Assembly: GCA_003956705.1 (NCBI GenBank)
Contig: QZCP01000043.1
Location: 2,741-66,740 of the forward strand
Reading direction: 5' to 3'
Source of the DNA: Brevipalpus yothersi
Lineage: Eukaryota > Arthropoda > Arachnida > Trombidiformes > Tenuipalpidae
Length of the DNA stretch: 64,000 bases
Shown here: positions 1 to 13,572 of the stretch, piece after piece
Layout of the letters: every line of letters starts with the position of its first letter
Position numbering within the stretch: the first letter of the stretch is position 1
Translations under genes and position numbers: made by a program
The notes under the pieces: generated by a model
What the model saw: only the letters and a program-made list of their open reading frames with translations
What the model was told of the DNA's origin: nothing
The model's database searches: none

Positions 1-4
1 TAAT

Positions 5-60
<56 letters not shown>

Positions 61-2823
61 ATAGCGCATAATGATAATGACACGGCAATGGCTCATCTGT
101 ATGAAGTTTCATCATGTTTTCTTGGGTACTTTTCCATCAGATGATGATGTTTGGATAGAAAGGTAAGTGGAGATAAACTTCAAAGTGTACAGCAACTCTT
201 GAATTGAGCCCAACATCCTCTCTCTCTCTCTCGCTCTCTTTCTCATTTGATTGATAAAATAGTACATCTAATGTATATCTCATTTTATTGAGAAAACAAT
301 CAGGTCCATGACTGGCTTAGGGAATTTATTTAACCTTTATATCATGTGGCGAGAAAAAAAACGATATTGGAACCGTAATCTGATGGTGAAATGAGTGTGT
401 GTGTTATGTGTGAGTAAAAATAATTCGAAAGCTTAATCTGATCAACGTTCAGTTCGCTTAGACAATTGTTCTACTTGATCAGCAGCCATACTTTTGCTAT
501 GTTGCACTTATTCATCGTTGAATCCAAAAATACTGGCTTCAAAAGTGACGAAGACAAGAGAGAAGAGAGAAGAGAGTGTGTGTGTATGTGTATCATAAAT
601 AGCATCATCTCTCAAAATTTTTCATCTCTCTTCCTCTGTCTCCCTCTCCTCTTTTTCCACTGACTACACATGGAACAGAATTTATACACTTTTTTTCCCG
701 TTGATGCGTGCATATGAACAATGACAATCGCATAAAAATATTCAATGCAATATACACTCAGCTTTTGGGATTGATTCATGCACCGGCAGCAAGTATATAT
801 AGCGTAGGCAGGTAGATATTACAAAGCCATGATCAATTTCATAATCAGCTAACATAGTTAGATGAGAGAGAAAGAGACGGCTTAACATTCATTCACATAA
901 TCATTCATTGCAAGCCAACTTAAGCCCGTGTCCTTCATTCAGGGCATTGTTTTTCCTCCACTTCATTCATTCATTCACTCATTTGTTAATTATTCTTCAA
1001 CATTTCAAATTGTGAACCATAATGCTTACCAAGGATAAAGATGAGGAGACAGGAGACTTGGTGGAAAAAATTGATAGAAGAAGAGCGATAAGATGAACTT
1101 GGCGAAAAACAAAGATATCGAATCAGAATCAGGTAATAATAATTGCTGGATGTCGAGCTGACTGATTGAATCTGATTCAAATGAACCCACACTCGATAAC
1201 ACCGTCTTTACGACACAATTTCATCCGTTCGCAATGGCTACAAAGCTCGAATGAGAATCGAGAAGCTGCTCCACTGAAAAGCCCGAGAGATGGAGAGAGA
1301 GCAAGAGAGAGCATGCAAACACCAAGAACGATGAACAGAGAGAGAAGATGAGAGAGTCTTCATCATATCAGGGAGAAGAGAGAAACATGTTATAATATTG
1401 GCTCCGAGACGTCGACCATATTCGAGAATCTACAACAGAAACAAGATCAAAATATATACTACATGTACATGTACATGTAGATGTATATATATAAATATCG
1501 ATCGAAAGTTGAGAGATGAAAGAATTGGCTAACTTTATCACACATACACATAGGTACACAGTTTCTATTTTTCTTCTTCTCAAAATAAGCTCAATATTTG
1601 CAAGAAATTTGAATACTGAGAATTTTTCCCTCTACCTTTTGCCATGAAAAGTATTCCCCTTCTTAGTAATATTATTCATAGATAATCTTATACATTCTAG
1701 CTTGTTTATTTGTTTCAATGTTAATCCATTTTTGATGTTTATGAGAATGTTTTTATGACTTATTCCAGTTGGCATGTTCACGAATGGTCATGATGATGTT
1801 TGGAGTTTTTTTCCTTATATAATTGTCAGAATTCCTGGAATATTGTCAGAATTTAGTTGTGATCAATACAATCACTAAGGATTCTTGTCTTTCAAAGCAA
1901 ACAAATTGCTGGAGGAAGCAGACTGGAATTCCACAGATTGTAACTGGGAGAAATAAAAAATCCGGATGTAATTATAACTTTTCAATTTGATATCGATCAA
2001 GCAGTTTCTTATGAGAGGTAATTATGGGAAAATAATTTGATTTAAGATGCTACATTCTATTCTGTGATATCATTCAAATAGAATTTTGTGAAAGAAACAA
2101 AATTTCTCTCAAACAAAGATCATCACTCAATTCACTTTCGAAATAAGTGCCTTGCGGGACTGATATTCTTCATCCACTTGATCCATTTTCAGGGAGGTAT
2201 CATTAAGTAAAAAAATTAACATGAAAGCAAGTTGCGAAATTCTGACACATTTCATGATCATTGCAAAACAATTCTATTCCGAGCATATTCAGATATACCA
2301 TTTAATTTCCTCAGATTGATGAGAAAAATTAGCTTTGAAATCAATCAAAATGATACTCTTTTTGATTTTTCCCTAATACTCATCACCCATTAAAAGCATC
2401 AAAAATTTCATCTCTTTGAATCTGTTCGTACCATTTTCTTTCGTCAAGAATATCCTAGAGACCATTCTTACAGTCATTTTGTCAGAGAAAAATATAAATG
2501 AAAGTCTAGTAATACATCTCATGTATCTCTAGATTGGAAATATTTCAGACATCTGATGCTGAGCTCAGATAAATTAGCTTCAGCATTCTTTCGAGAATCC
2601 ATGGAGTGAGCTGAGTTTGCCCAACGGATGTATGTGTTCGATATGTGTGTATATTGATCGTAATTGGCACATGAAAAAATATTTGATAATCTTGACGGTG
2701 GTTTACATTGTGTTTTTGTGTATGTATATGTGTTCAAGGATCATAGTGAATAATTTGACTGAAAATATGAACCAACGAAATCATGAAAATAAATGCAAAA
2801 AGTAATTATTATTGGCTTTGGGA
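1..2823. other. Intergenic region, no gene recognised
   Basis: No open frame here has recognisable family motifs or a convincing exon structure. The stretch is AT-rich and holds a (GA)n run at about 11-57, several shorter GA/CT tracts and small (CA)n/(TG)n tracts. The last part lies just past the 3' end of the C3-like gene and may include its 3'UTR; no AATAAA was seen within about 50 bp of that stop. Confidence 0.6.
11..57. repeat. (GA)n microsatellite
   Basis: Perfect AG dinucleotide run of about 46 bp, the first of many GA/CT arrays in the window. Confidence 0.95.
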
Positions 2824-5800
2824 TTAGCTTGACACAGGACAGTCCATTTTTTCACCATCTGGTGATTGAATATCATCGATAATCCTTTTGACACTGGCTT
2901 CAGACCTTCGAGCTTCCTTTCTCTTCAGATCCATGAAAATGCTTCTCGAATCGATGAATATATTCTCATCAAATTTTCTGCCCATCACCAGGAACCTCAA
3001 GTTGGTTGGATCATCGACAATAGTTTGACTTAGAACACATCGTAGGTCAATCATAAGTGTGACGACTTGGCCCAACGATTGATCTGATGAAGAGAAAATC
3101 AATGAAATTGAATAATAGCTCAAAATTTATCAAAATAATTGAGAACTTACTTCCTCTGAAAATATGATTTACTTTGAAATCAATTTGATAATATTTATCA
3201 ATCTCGGTGATTTTTTGAATTTTTCCCAGCCAAACAAATTCATATAATGATGAACACAAAAACTTTTCCATCTTTTCATGGGCACGTTTCATGTTGTAAG
3301 TAGCTATTTCGCCAATCTCTTCGAGATTTTTGTTCACAGGACAAATCGAATTTGCAGCGCATTCACAGACAGCTAAGAGATCAAAAATCGATTAGAATTC
3401 TGGACATGAATAGCTCAACTAATTGAGCTGTTTTGCGTTTGATATGAAATGAAAGAATCAGCAACAATCAGCTAAACTTACCCGGATTCTGTTGGCAATC
3501 TGCGGTCAAAGGTTCAGTTCGTCGGACAGCATAATATAGCTGAGAGCAGCCTTCGTCTGTGGGAATAGAGAATCAGCATCAGCATTTAGAATGAAAATTC
3601 TGATCTAATTTTAAATCTAATCTAAATAATTGTTACCTTCAGCATAGTAATCATAAACTCTGACCAGAGCTGATTGAAGATTGCTAACGAAATGATGCTG
3701 AGTGATACCGAAAGTGAAACAAAACTGTTGACTTTGAGTTCCAGGCACTGAGTCAAGATAGAATGTAACTTTTCGTTCCAATCTTTCATATTTGGAGATG
3801 AAACTGGACTTTTGATTCACCAGTCGATCAAGATCTTCAACAATCGGCTCATATCCACTCAGAATTCCAACTTCAACAATACTCATACCAGCATCATGAC
3901 GCGTTAAGCTTCGTACGCAAATTTTGAGATTATTCAAATGACTTGGTTCCTTTTTCGGTTCCTCTTGTCCACTCGATGAATCCAACTTATTGCTACTTGG
4001 ACCATCTCCAATTGTTTTGATAATTCCAAGAACCTCTTGAGTTTTGGATTGTTCAAAGAAATCGTCTTCATTAAAATCAACAGGCGCTTGCTGTCGAGTG
4101 TCAGAATTGACCACTTCCAATTCATAGCCACACAGCTTGTTTTTGGGCTCAAGAATATTGTACTTATACTGAACTTGCAGTGATCCGAAACCCACTCCTT
4201 TGGTATGAATATAAACATCATCTGCACCTCCAGGAATTTCGAATGTTTGCATAATCTGGGCATTGTACGGATGAAATTCAATGTGTTTCCGATACCTTCC
4301 CAAAGTTATGTTACACAGCAAATTGATGTCACCCTTGTTTTGACTTCGAGCAAATTGTGATAAAGCTTCGAGGGCCACAATAGTGTCCTGTGTGGCATCA
4401 AATGATCCCGAAAAAGTTCGCCTTGATTCCAACCAATTAACAATCGCTTGAGCATAATCTCGAGCATTGGGCAAAGTTTTTGATCTCAAATATCCCATCA
4501 AAGCATAGCCTGCTGTCTCAATTCGTGGTTCATCAGGCCACATCAGTTGATTTTGATCCAGATCATGAACGGAAAGACCTTTCAGATCGATAAGCATTGA
4601 ATCTCGTTCCGAATCATTTAGGCAACTTGCTCCTGATAAACTGTACACAGTCAATGCTGTTGAGTAGGCATTCATTTGTCTATCTTTCTTAATTTGAGCA
4701 CACAAGTATTCTTCAGCTTTTTCAATTGCATCGGATAATTTTGTATCATTGGCAAATTTCGGTATAGAGGCACAAGTTTGCAAGGAATTCAATATGAATG
4801 CTGTGTTCGCTGGTATACCCACAATACCACCCATAATATTACGATGGAGAACTGGCTTAGCATCCATCCAATACCCTTCTTCGTGCTGATTTTTGATCAA
4901 ATATTGGGCACTCAATTTAAGAACCTCAGAGTCCATTGCATCGCCCAGATAAAGTTTTGATCGACAAAAAATTTTCAACACAAAACCAGTCAACCAAACA
5001 GAGCTTTTACGCTTCTTGAAGGCACTATATGATCCATCCTCTTTCAAAAATGTTAATTGCTGCTTGTATCCTTCTCGTAGATAGTTGATACCTTTTTCAC
5101 TTTGATTAGCGGTCAACATTGTGGTTGAATTCAAAAATTCTAAAGCTAATAAGGTTGGTGCCATGTAGATGATATTCTGTTCACCACATCCACCAGGTTT
5201 TCGAATCAAATGATCAAGTCTCAGTGGAGCATCATCATTGGTGGGTGTAAAGTGATTTGCAATGGCGGAAATTATTGATCGCTCAGATCCGGGAATAACG
5301 ACAACACCTTTTCCTTCTTGAGTCAAATTAAGGGTTGTCTTCTGTTCACCTTTATTGGCATCGATAATGTCATTGAGTCGACCATCACTTATACGCCGCT
5401 TGTTTCGTCTTTGACGATTTTGGGGATCCAATTGAATTCGATAATCATTGAGCACTTCGATTCCTCTGGGCACCACATGTAATTTTTTCACAACAATATC
5501 ACTCAGATCAGATGAATGGAAAGCTGCCACTTTGATATTGTATTCACCTGGCTTCAGTGGTAATAGTGCAAATGCTTCTGTGTGGGCTGATCCAGCTTCG
5601 ATTGTCAAAACTCGAGGTTCACTTTTTTCACCAGGATCAGCTTCCGAGCAAACATCATCAATTCCGTATATGTATATTCGAACTTTGGACAAATCTTTCG
5701 GGCCATAATTGAACAAAGTGACCAGCATTTCAATTTGTTCCTCTTGGACAACCGAATAAGGCAAATCAACTCTGATAAAAAGAATTTTGGTTGATTGAAG

Positions 5801-8800
5801 TTGAAGAGGCTCTTTCATGAGACATAAACCTTTATCAGCTGAAACGGCCAGAGCATCAAGTCTCCATGAAGTTATCGAATGAGGTACTTTGATTGGATAT
5901 GTGACTTTATCTGAATCATTCATTTTGACAATATCGAAAAGCCATGTTTCCCGGAAATCATCACGAATCATGGTGGATTCTTCCAACTGATCATCTGCTA
6001 TTACATATGTCTCATGGGCTACCACCAAAGATACCTTACCACGTTGATCATCAAAGTGTGGAGTGACACCAGCAACTGCAAACTGTAGGGAAGGTTCTGT
6101 TGATCGGCAACAGCTAAGATATTCGATAGCACAGGAATGTTGATGACAATTATTGGTACAGTTTGTATAGTATGCTAAAAGTTCCAATAGCTTTGCATGT
6201 CTAACGGTACATGATCTGCCTTTGAGATCTTTTCGTAGGCCATAATGACAACACAGATTGCGTGAAGATATTTCATCATCATTTCTAAAGTGGCTGATAG
6301 CTCGATATACTCGACGATTTTTTTTGAAATTTTTAGGCCTTCGACTCATGGACGGGGTTTCCTTGGGAGCATCAAATTCAGTTCCACATGTGCTTTTCTG
6401 ATACTTATCTTCACTCAAACCTATCGTGAGTAGACCAGAATTTGTGATAATATTCTTCGAATCAAAACCTCCTCCAGGTCCACATCCCAAATCTTTGGTT
6501 CTCAATACATTGATAAGTTCTTGCCTGGTGAGTACACTATCATCTTCAAGTGAAAATATGGCCTCATCAACACCTCTCAGAGCCACATGACTTTGGGCAG
6601 AACTTTTGATGAGAAGTGAACCATTTTCGCCTGGTTGAATTTGACCAGTTCTGGTGCCTCTCGAATTTCGATACTCAACCGACAGGCCACAATCTTCTGG
6701 TTGATCAACATGAACCAAAATTGAATCACTAACCACACGATCATGACGATAGCAGAAAACAAGCAGACGAAAGGCAGGAACCATTTCTGGACCGATAACA
6801 AGTTGTAATTGATCATTTGACGGAAGTTTACCAAAGGTGTGAATTTTTCCCTGCACAATCAGTGAATAATATATTCCCGGCTGATATATTGACGTATTTC
6901 CTTCAAATATGATTGTGTTGGAATATGTTTGGCCAACTTTGAAGCGATCCTTCCGGTTGATCAGGGTTAATGTTGTGAGAGTTTCATCAAATCGCTTGAG
7001 GCTATGATGTGATATGATTCTCGAATCACTTGTTTCATCATCATCGGAAATCAATTGTACAGCAAGAGTTATCGATTGTGCATTGGATAGAGTTTCTGGT
7101 AACTGATATTCCATCTTAATTTGACCAATATCATCTGAGATCACCTGTTTTGGGCTCTTTTTGCTGGATGGATCTTCATCAATCCACATGGTAGCCCGAA
7201 CATTTGACACTGGTTGATCATTGTGTTTGACAATTTCGGCAGCAAGCTGTATCGGATGATCTGAGCGAAAAGTTTTGTATGAATTTTTGAATGAAACTTT
7301 GTATGGTTGACGGAAGAAGAATGTTGATGAATCTATCTTCTTCATCTTGGTTCCTGTTGGAAGTTCCACAACAACTACTTCCACCACCAATTGTCCTCCT
7401 TCAACGTCTGGGAACCACAAATTTGATTCCTTAAATTCTTCGGCTGCAAATTCATAGGTTAAACGTCCATCTTCCAATTCCTTGTCACTTGTCTGTCCAA
7501 GTGCAACTACTTTGCTGGACGGAAGTTTCACTTTGAATATGAACCGAGCAGTTCCGGTTACTGGTTTGCCATTGTTAAGATAAAAAACTTCAACTGATCC
7601 ATTGACTGCCGATGATGATGGAGAAATGTATTTTGGTGAATTGATTTTGATCTTGAAAGGTGGTAGAGTATACTTTTTCACCACAAAAGAGGCATTTGTT
7701 GAGGCACCAAAATTTGGTCCATACGACATGACAACTTGCCATGTATTCTCGATGGGATCAGGAGGAATTTTGAATTCATAGTCTATCAAAGGATCACTTG
7801 TGTCAACCGATTGGCTGGCTGAACCATCATCAGTATCATTGTTATTATAATTAAATGTGACCTCATCCATTATAATCTTTTGTGGGCTTTTTATTTGCAA
7901 TCTCAAAGGCTCTAGTTTGGGTTTAAGATTGTCATCCAGGCGCATCATGCGAATTTTGACAGTATCTCTTGGTGTGTATATTGGCCTGTCCGTTTGAACG
8001 AAGGCAAGACCATTCATGTAGCTGAGAGCGATCTTGTGTTTTTCCATGTTACCATCGCGGCCGAGAATTCGAAAATCTGCTCTTTGTGTTAAAGCTCCTG
8101 GATTCACTTTAGTTTGACCCTTATCAATGGTGATTGACATCTTATAAGGCTCAATCTCTGTGATAAAAATATTATGTGAAGATCCATAAAACAATCAATT
8201 AATTGTATATCAGTTGATGACATCGTCATTGAAATAAGCGGACTGAAACTCAATCTGTTAATATACTTGAAAGATCAGATTCAACTTCGAAATTCAATTA
8301 ATCAAATCAATTAAATCAAATAGTTATTTAAATAAATAAAATCTAATCAAGATTCTGGTTCAGTTTAGGTTGATTAGGAGTAAAGAAAACTGGACAAGCA
8401 ATTTTTCGCCTCAATCCTACGTTTCATTTGAAAATGATTACAAGTATGTCGAAAATTTTTATCGCATTCTGATTGGCTTTGATCAAGTATCGAAAACAAG
8501 AATTGTAAATCTTGATATGAGCTAATACAATCTAATCAACAAAATAGATGAACTCAAAGATGTCCACTCAACAAATTCAAGATAATAATTGATTAAGACA
8601 AGGTTTACCTCGTGGAGGATCACAATATTTGGTGAATACAGTTCCATCCTCAGTTTGAATATCAATTACAAATGAATCTCGTGTTGAAGTAGGTAAAATG
8701 ATGATTGTTTCCGGTGTTGCAATTCGGAAAACTTTTGGGACCAGAATTAAAGGTAAAGATGAACTGTAAAGAAAGTAAAAATGATTTCAAGGAATACCAG

Positions 8801-9218
8801 CTTTGATTTGGGGAGAGAGAGAGATCACATGACATCAAGTGTATTTTATTACTCGATATAACTGTGATATATTTATTTTTCGACTCAAACTAAGTTTTAT
8901 TGGTACAAGTTGAAGTTTCCTAAGAAAAGAGTATTCATATGTTCTCACAGGTTGACCTCATGGTACCTAATTAGTGATATTGTCATGGACAAGTGTCAAT
9001 ACTCATTTCACTAAGAATTTGAAACTTTCCCAATTATCTTCTCATTTACGTGAGCAGAAAAGCTATGTATTTAAAGTCACAAATTTCCCAGAAAAAAGGA
9101 AGAAAATATTCTCATCATACACACATTTCACCACTTACCTGGATGATTGATGACTTTCATTTATTCCGATGAGGATGAATAAGGCAATGAAATGAATCGT
9201 TGATGAACATTTGCCCAT
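2824..9218 (-). CDS. Complement C3-like thioester protein (A2M superfamily)
   Basis: Secreted complement-type opsonin that would bind microbial surfaces through an internal thioester. Six exons are joined in frame: 9218-9139, 8763-8609, 8157-3637, 3556-3482, 3372-3151 and 3083-2824, giving 1770 aa. Exon 1 encodes a signal peptide (MGKC..HFIALFILIGI). Macroglobulin domains follow, then a basic processing site KKNRR (690-694). Next comes an anaphylatoxin-like six-cysteine domain that opens and closes with CC pairs (about 714-762). The thioester GCGEQ has Cys1069 and Gln1072, and the catalytic-type His is at about 1183 (PVLHRN), 114 residues later, as in human C3. The last three exons form a Cys-containing C345C/NTR-like tail. 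The anaphylatoxin and NTR domains separate it from insect TEPs, CD109 and A2M. A second multibasic site, RQRRNKRR (993-1000), precedes the thioester domain. All intron phases agree, and the gene looks intact. C4/C5-like names are less likely; a lineage-specific C3 is my reading. Confidence 0.9.
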
Positions 9219-11619
9219 GACTTATGAAGTGTATCACTAAAATGATAAATAATATCGACAACAATTAGTTGATTACATTACCAGAAGAAAAACGAATCAT
9301 ACACATACACAATCAAAGAGAAAAAAAGGTGAGTTAAAATGAGCCAAGAGTTGAGGTACTTTTTTTGTGTTTCGATTGTTTACACGATGAAGCCTTAACC
9401 TCGAACGAAGGTAGCCTTAAAGATTAACATAATCTTGTGAATGTGATAAAATTCACGAAACTATGCAAACTATGCCCAGTGGACTCAACAGGTTGCCCTT
9501 CAGGACCCAAAAGGCATACACACACACAAGTAAGGAAGAAACAGAGAGAGAGAAAGTGAATACCTAAGCTTGAGGGCAAAATACTTTTGACACTAAACCT
9601 TTTCTCTTTTGACGAACTTTATCTCTCTCTTCAACTTTTTCTTCTTCTTATTGATGATGATAATTCGAAAAGTAGTTACTCAAATGTTGTTGTATATATA
9701 TTCTTTTCCCAGTCACTAGTGATTCCAGGGAATGGAAAGAGGATTATGGCAAAACTGGTTATAACCCGAAAAAACTTTCAAAAATTACCTCCTCTTTCAC
9801 TTGGTTGACTGGAGAGGTGGTAACACATACACAAACGCATTTCAAGTCATGGTGAAGAATAAGGAATAGGTACAGAGATAGATCGAAAAATATACATGAA
9901 TATGTGTGTGAGTGTATCTAACTGACATGAAATCGAGAGAATCAAAAACTAATGAACTGAGACCAGATTCCATGGATTCATGACATGACAGTCTGCTTCG
10001 ACGAATTTCTTGGAAATCGTGGGATTGAGAGTTCCAGACAAAATTTGGCATCTTCAATGTTTTCTTGGGAAAAAATTCTTCTATCTCTCTCTATCTCAAT
10101 GCATCATCTGCTGTGATGTCATACATGTCAATCAAGTCAAAATTGATCCATTATTTTAAGCAAAATTTGACATCTTAAAACACTTTCTGTTGACGTGTGT
10201 ATGTTGTTCAAATTTGATTGCTGAAAATTCAATAACATGATATTTTATTCTGATTTAAGTGGTATTATTGAACTATAATTAAGTAAACCTCGTCAACCCT
10301 TCTTGTTTTCGAACGAAAAATATCTCAGAAAATTCATAAATTTCTAAATCCTAGTTTAAGTGAAATACTCGTTAAAAATTAGCTTGACTACTTTTGATAG
10401 AAATTGACAATGAAATATCACAAAAATACCGTAAAATAAGAGGAATGAATTTTTTCTCCATGACAAAATATTGCAAATAAGCCAAAAATTAAGTGCAATC
10501 ACAAGACTGCATCAATGTTGCAATTCTAGTGGGAAAAATTTTAATTGAACTGATTCAAGTGTGAAAAAATAACAAGAATCAAGAACAAAAAAAAGTTTAA
10601 AAATACTATCAATTGTTTTGGATGTCATGCTGTATTGAATAAGGATCAGTATATACTAGAGGACACTGGCGATCTATGGAATCAAAGCTAAGAAAGTGGC
10701 GGCATCGTTCCGAGTGAGGGTTCAATTTATCCTAAAATTTTCAGAATTTCTGATTCTCCAAAAGTATGGGCAGAATATTCGTTATACTCGATTGAATTAG
10801 CAGTGAGACTTGACCTTGGAATGTGATGAGTATTGAGAAAATTGTTTGTCAGAAAAACACATCAGAAATTCTCTCTTCCCTATCAAAGTACACAAAGAAA
10901 TAGATCCAATACAATAACAGGAATGAAAGACAGAAGAAACTGTTCATGTGAAAACGACAGATAAGAAGAGGAAGTTATAGGATGTCTATCAAATGATGAG
11001 GCTGATAATCTTCAATACATCAGTTGCCTCCATATAATGATCAATCAAGCAGTAAAATCGGATTTTGATAAGATTAACTATGTTCGTTCACCTGAATAAA
11101 AAGTTGTCTATAAACTTGATCATCCAGCATTTAGAATTCAATTTCATTTGTGTACATGTGTATGAGTATTCCATTCTTTTGGATCTCTGGACACATGTAA
11201 CATGTATTATGATAGAGTAACTTTCTCCTCTTCCAAAAAGAAAACCTCACAAGCCGGAAGTTTACGAATCGCTGCTCCTGAAAGCAGTATACAAGTATAT
11301 GAGTATTGAATAAAAGTCAATACCAAAAATTCATCATCTCTGGAGCTCTATTTATTTTTAACCTAAACATAGGCGCATATTTCACCATCTTTGTTGCCAA
11401 ATAAAGAGAACAGTTATTTATAAACGAGCTTCCTATGAGATTTTCGCTCTCTCTCTCTAAACTCAAATTGATGATGTGAGAAAGAATCTGTTTCTCTACC
11501 AGAATCACTCGAATTTTTTTCTCCAAAAACTAGCTCAAAGCTTTCCACAGCTCTGCCCTGTATGTAACTTTGGAAAAATAAACAAAATTCTGCGCACTCT
11601 ATTCGAAGCCTACTAGACC

Positions 11620-11621
<2 letters not shown>

Positions 11622-11704
<83 letters not shown>

Positions 11705-11715
11705 NNNNNNNNNNN

Positions 11716-11790
<75 letters not shown>
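11622..11790. repeat. Long (GA)n microsatellite with an 11-N gap
   Basis: About 80 bp of GA, then GATG, 11 Ns (11705-11715), then about 70 bp more GA ending in slightly degenerate repeats. The Ns mark an unresolved assembly position inside the array, so the true length is unknown. Confidence 0.95.
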
Positions 11791-13503
11791 GAATTGAAGT
11801 GCAGTTTTCAAATTCTATGGCTGAAACATTTGGGACAATATTCCTTTGAGATGGATATCCAGTAACCTTGAACGAAGGCTTCCATTCTGGATCATAAAAT
11901 TCTCACTGGAAAACAGCAATAGCGCTTCCCGCCTTCAATGTTGTTCTGCTGAGAGCGTTTTCAATGCTGAACGTTGAGAAAGTTTTGGTCTGATCACACT
12001 GAATAACAAAAATCTCATAAATTTTCTCTTGCTAACTGAATTTCTTGGAAATTTGGAATAAATTTATGCTTGATTGGCCTATTAATTAGGCTCGGTTTAC
12101 ATCAATATTTACCAAATCATAATCAAGTTGTCTCTGGGAAAATAAAAATAGGAAGCTTCGATTATACACTATAAGCGCTCGAATCCATTTTGTATCAACA
12201 ACATGAGGAAGGGAAAAATTAAAATCATAAAAGTGACCAACACAGTCCATTCAACCATAACTATCATGAAATTAAGTTCATCATATGAATATTATTCATC
12301 ATGTTCACACCTACTCTCATGGAGAACCGTTCATCATCTCCTGTAATTCACATCACATGGCTAAAATATTATTCTCATCAAAAGCTATTAATCTTCATTG
12401 GTTTTCCTCTCTTCCTCTCACCTCTGTAAGCATCAAGATGGAGTAAATGTCCCGCTTAATTGTTTGAGGTGGTTAATCGGAAGGACATTGAATTTTGTGT
12501 TATATGTCATAATCTCTTGCAACAATCTTTCTCACACTTTTTTCTCCAAGTTCTCACGCTCGTTCAGGAAATGCTCTCCAGATGACAAAAATCATCACAA
12601 CAAAATAAATTCAAGATCATGTAGATAAATTGTGTACAATTGCATACTAATTAGACGCCAATAAACTTGATAATCGAACAGGATGGCGCTGAGAGCTTTG
12701 CAATTAATCCAATTGGAATAATAATGATGATTACTTACCCTTTTCAGGTGGCTCTTGACTTTGATCAATTGATTTCTCGTCAATTTCAGTCTTTTTTCTC
12801 TCTCACATAGATTGAGATGATGAAAAAATCGATAAAAACGGAAATTAGTTCATTGACTTGTGGTGGATGAAGTGGGTGGCCAAGTGTACGTTTCGATCAC
12901 AAATTTTGGACAACAATGATTGACAAATGATGATGATATAACCGTATGTGTAAATGTTTGGTTGAAGGAATATGATAATGTTGAAGTCAACGCAAGTAAC
13001 AGACAGTTGTATTGATATCAATTATTTAAGCGCATAGAAGCACCATATGAAATGGAAAGAGAAAAACTTGAATATATTCTTTTTCTCAGAAGGATTGCTT
13101 TCTTCAAAATAGAAACATTAGATCGGAGATCATGAAAATTTTCCCCTTAATCAACGACAAATGATCAAATAAGAAATCATTTGGCTTGGCCTACATTTTG
13201 TTTGAGAGAAAATTTATGCCAAAGAGTACAAGCTCGTCAGCATGATATGAAGTGATGATGAATATTCTTTCTGAGAAGAAAAAAGATTTTGGAACACTGA
13301 ACAACTATTTTACATAATTATCATCACAAATTCAAATAGATCAACTTGATGTGAGTGAAAACTTTGTTCAAATAAGTAAGGAAGAAACTAGCCATGAGAG
13401 AGATGTGAAAGAGAGACATGAGAGCTGTAATGGAGCAAGAGAGAGAGAGAGAGCAGAACGAAGAGAGTCTTTATGCAAGATCCTGGACATTTATCATCAT
13501 CTC

Positions 13504-13505
<2 letters not shown>

Positions 13506-13569
<64 letters not shown>
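13506..13569. repeat. (GA)n microsatellite
   Basis: Uninterrupted GA run of about 63 bp. Confidence 0.95.

Positions 13570-13572
<3 letters not shown>

Noticed and set aside
3934..4281. Open frame antisense or out of frame within the C3-like gene (also at 4778-4960, 5448-5708 and 6577-6858)
   Set aside because: Shadows of the long C3-like exon with no independent support.
11599..11811. Open frames made of Leu-Ser or Arg-Glu repeats across GA/CT arrays (also at 21153-21521, 55686-55928, 59831-60019 and others)
   Set aside because: They are translations of dinucleotide repeat, not proteins.
12735..12790. Exon-like minus-strand segment (reads EIDEKSIDQSQEPPEKG) before a GTAAGT donor
   Set aside because: Too short and without an acceptor or partner exon; a chance donor is likely.
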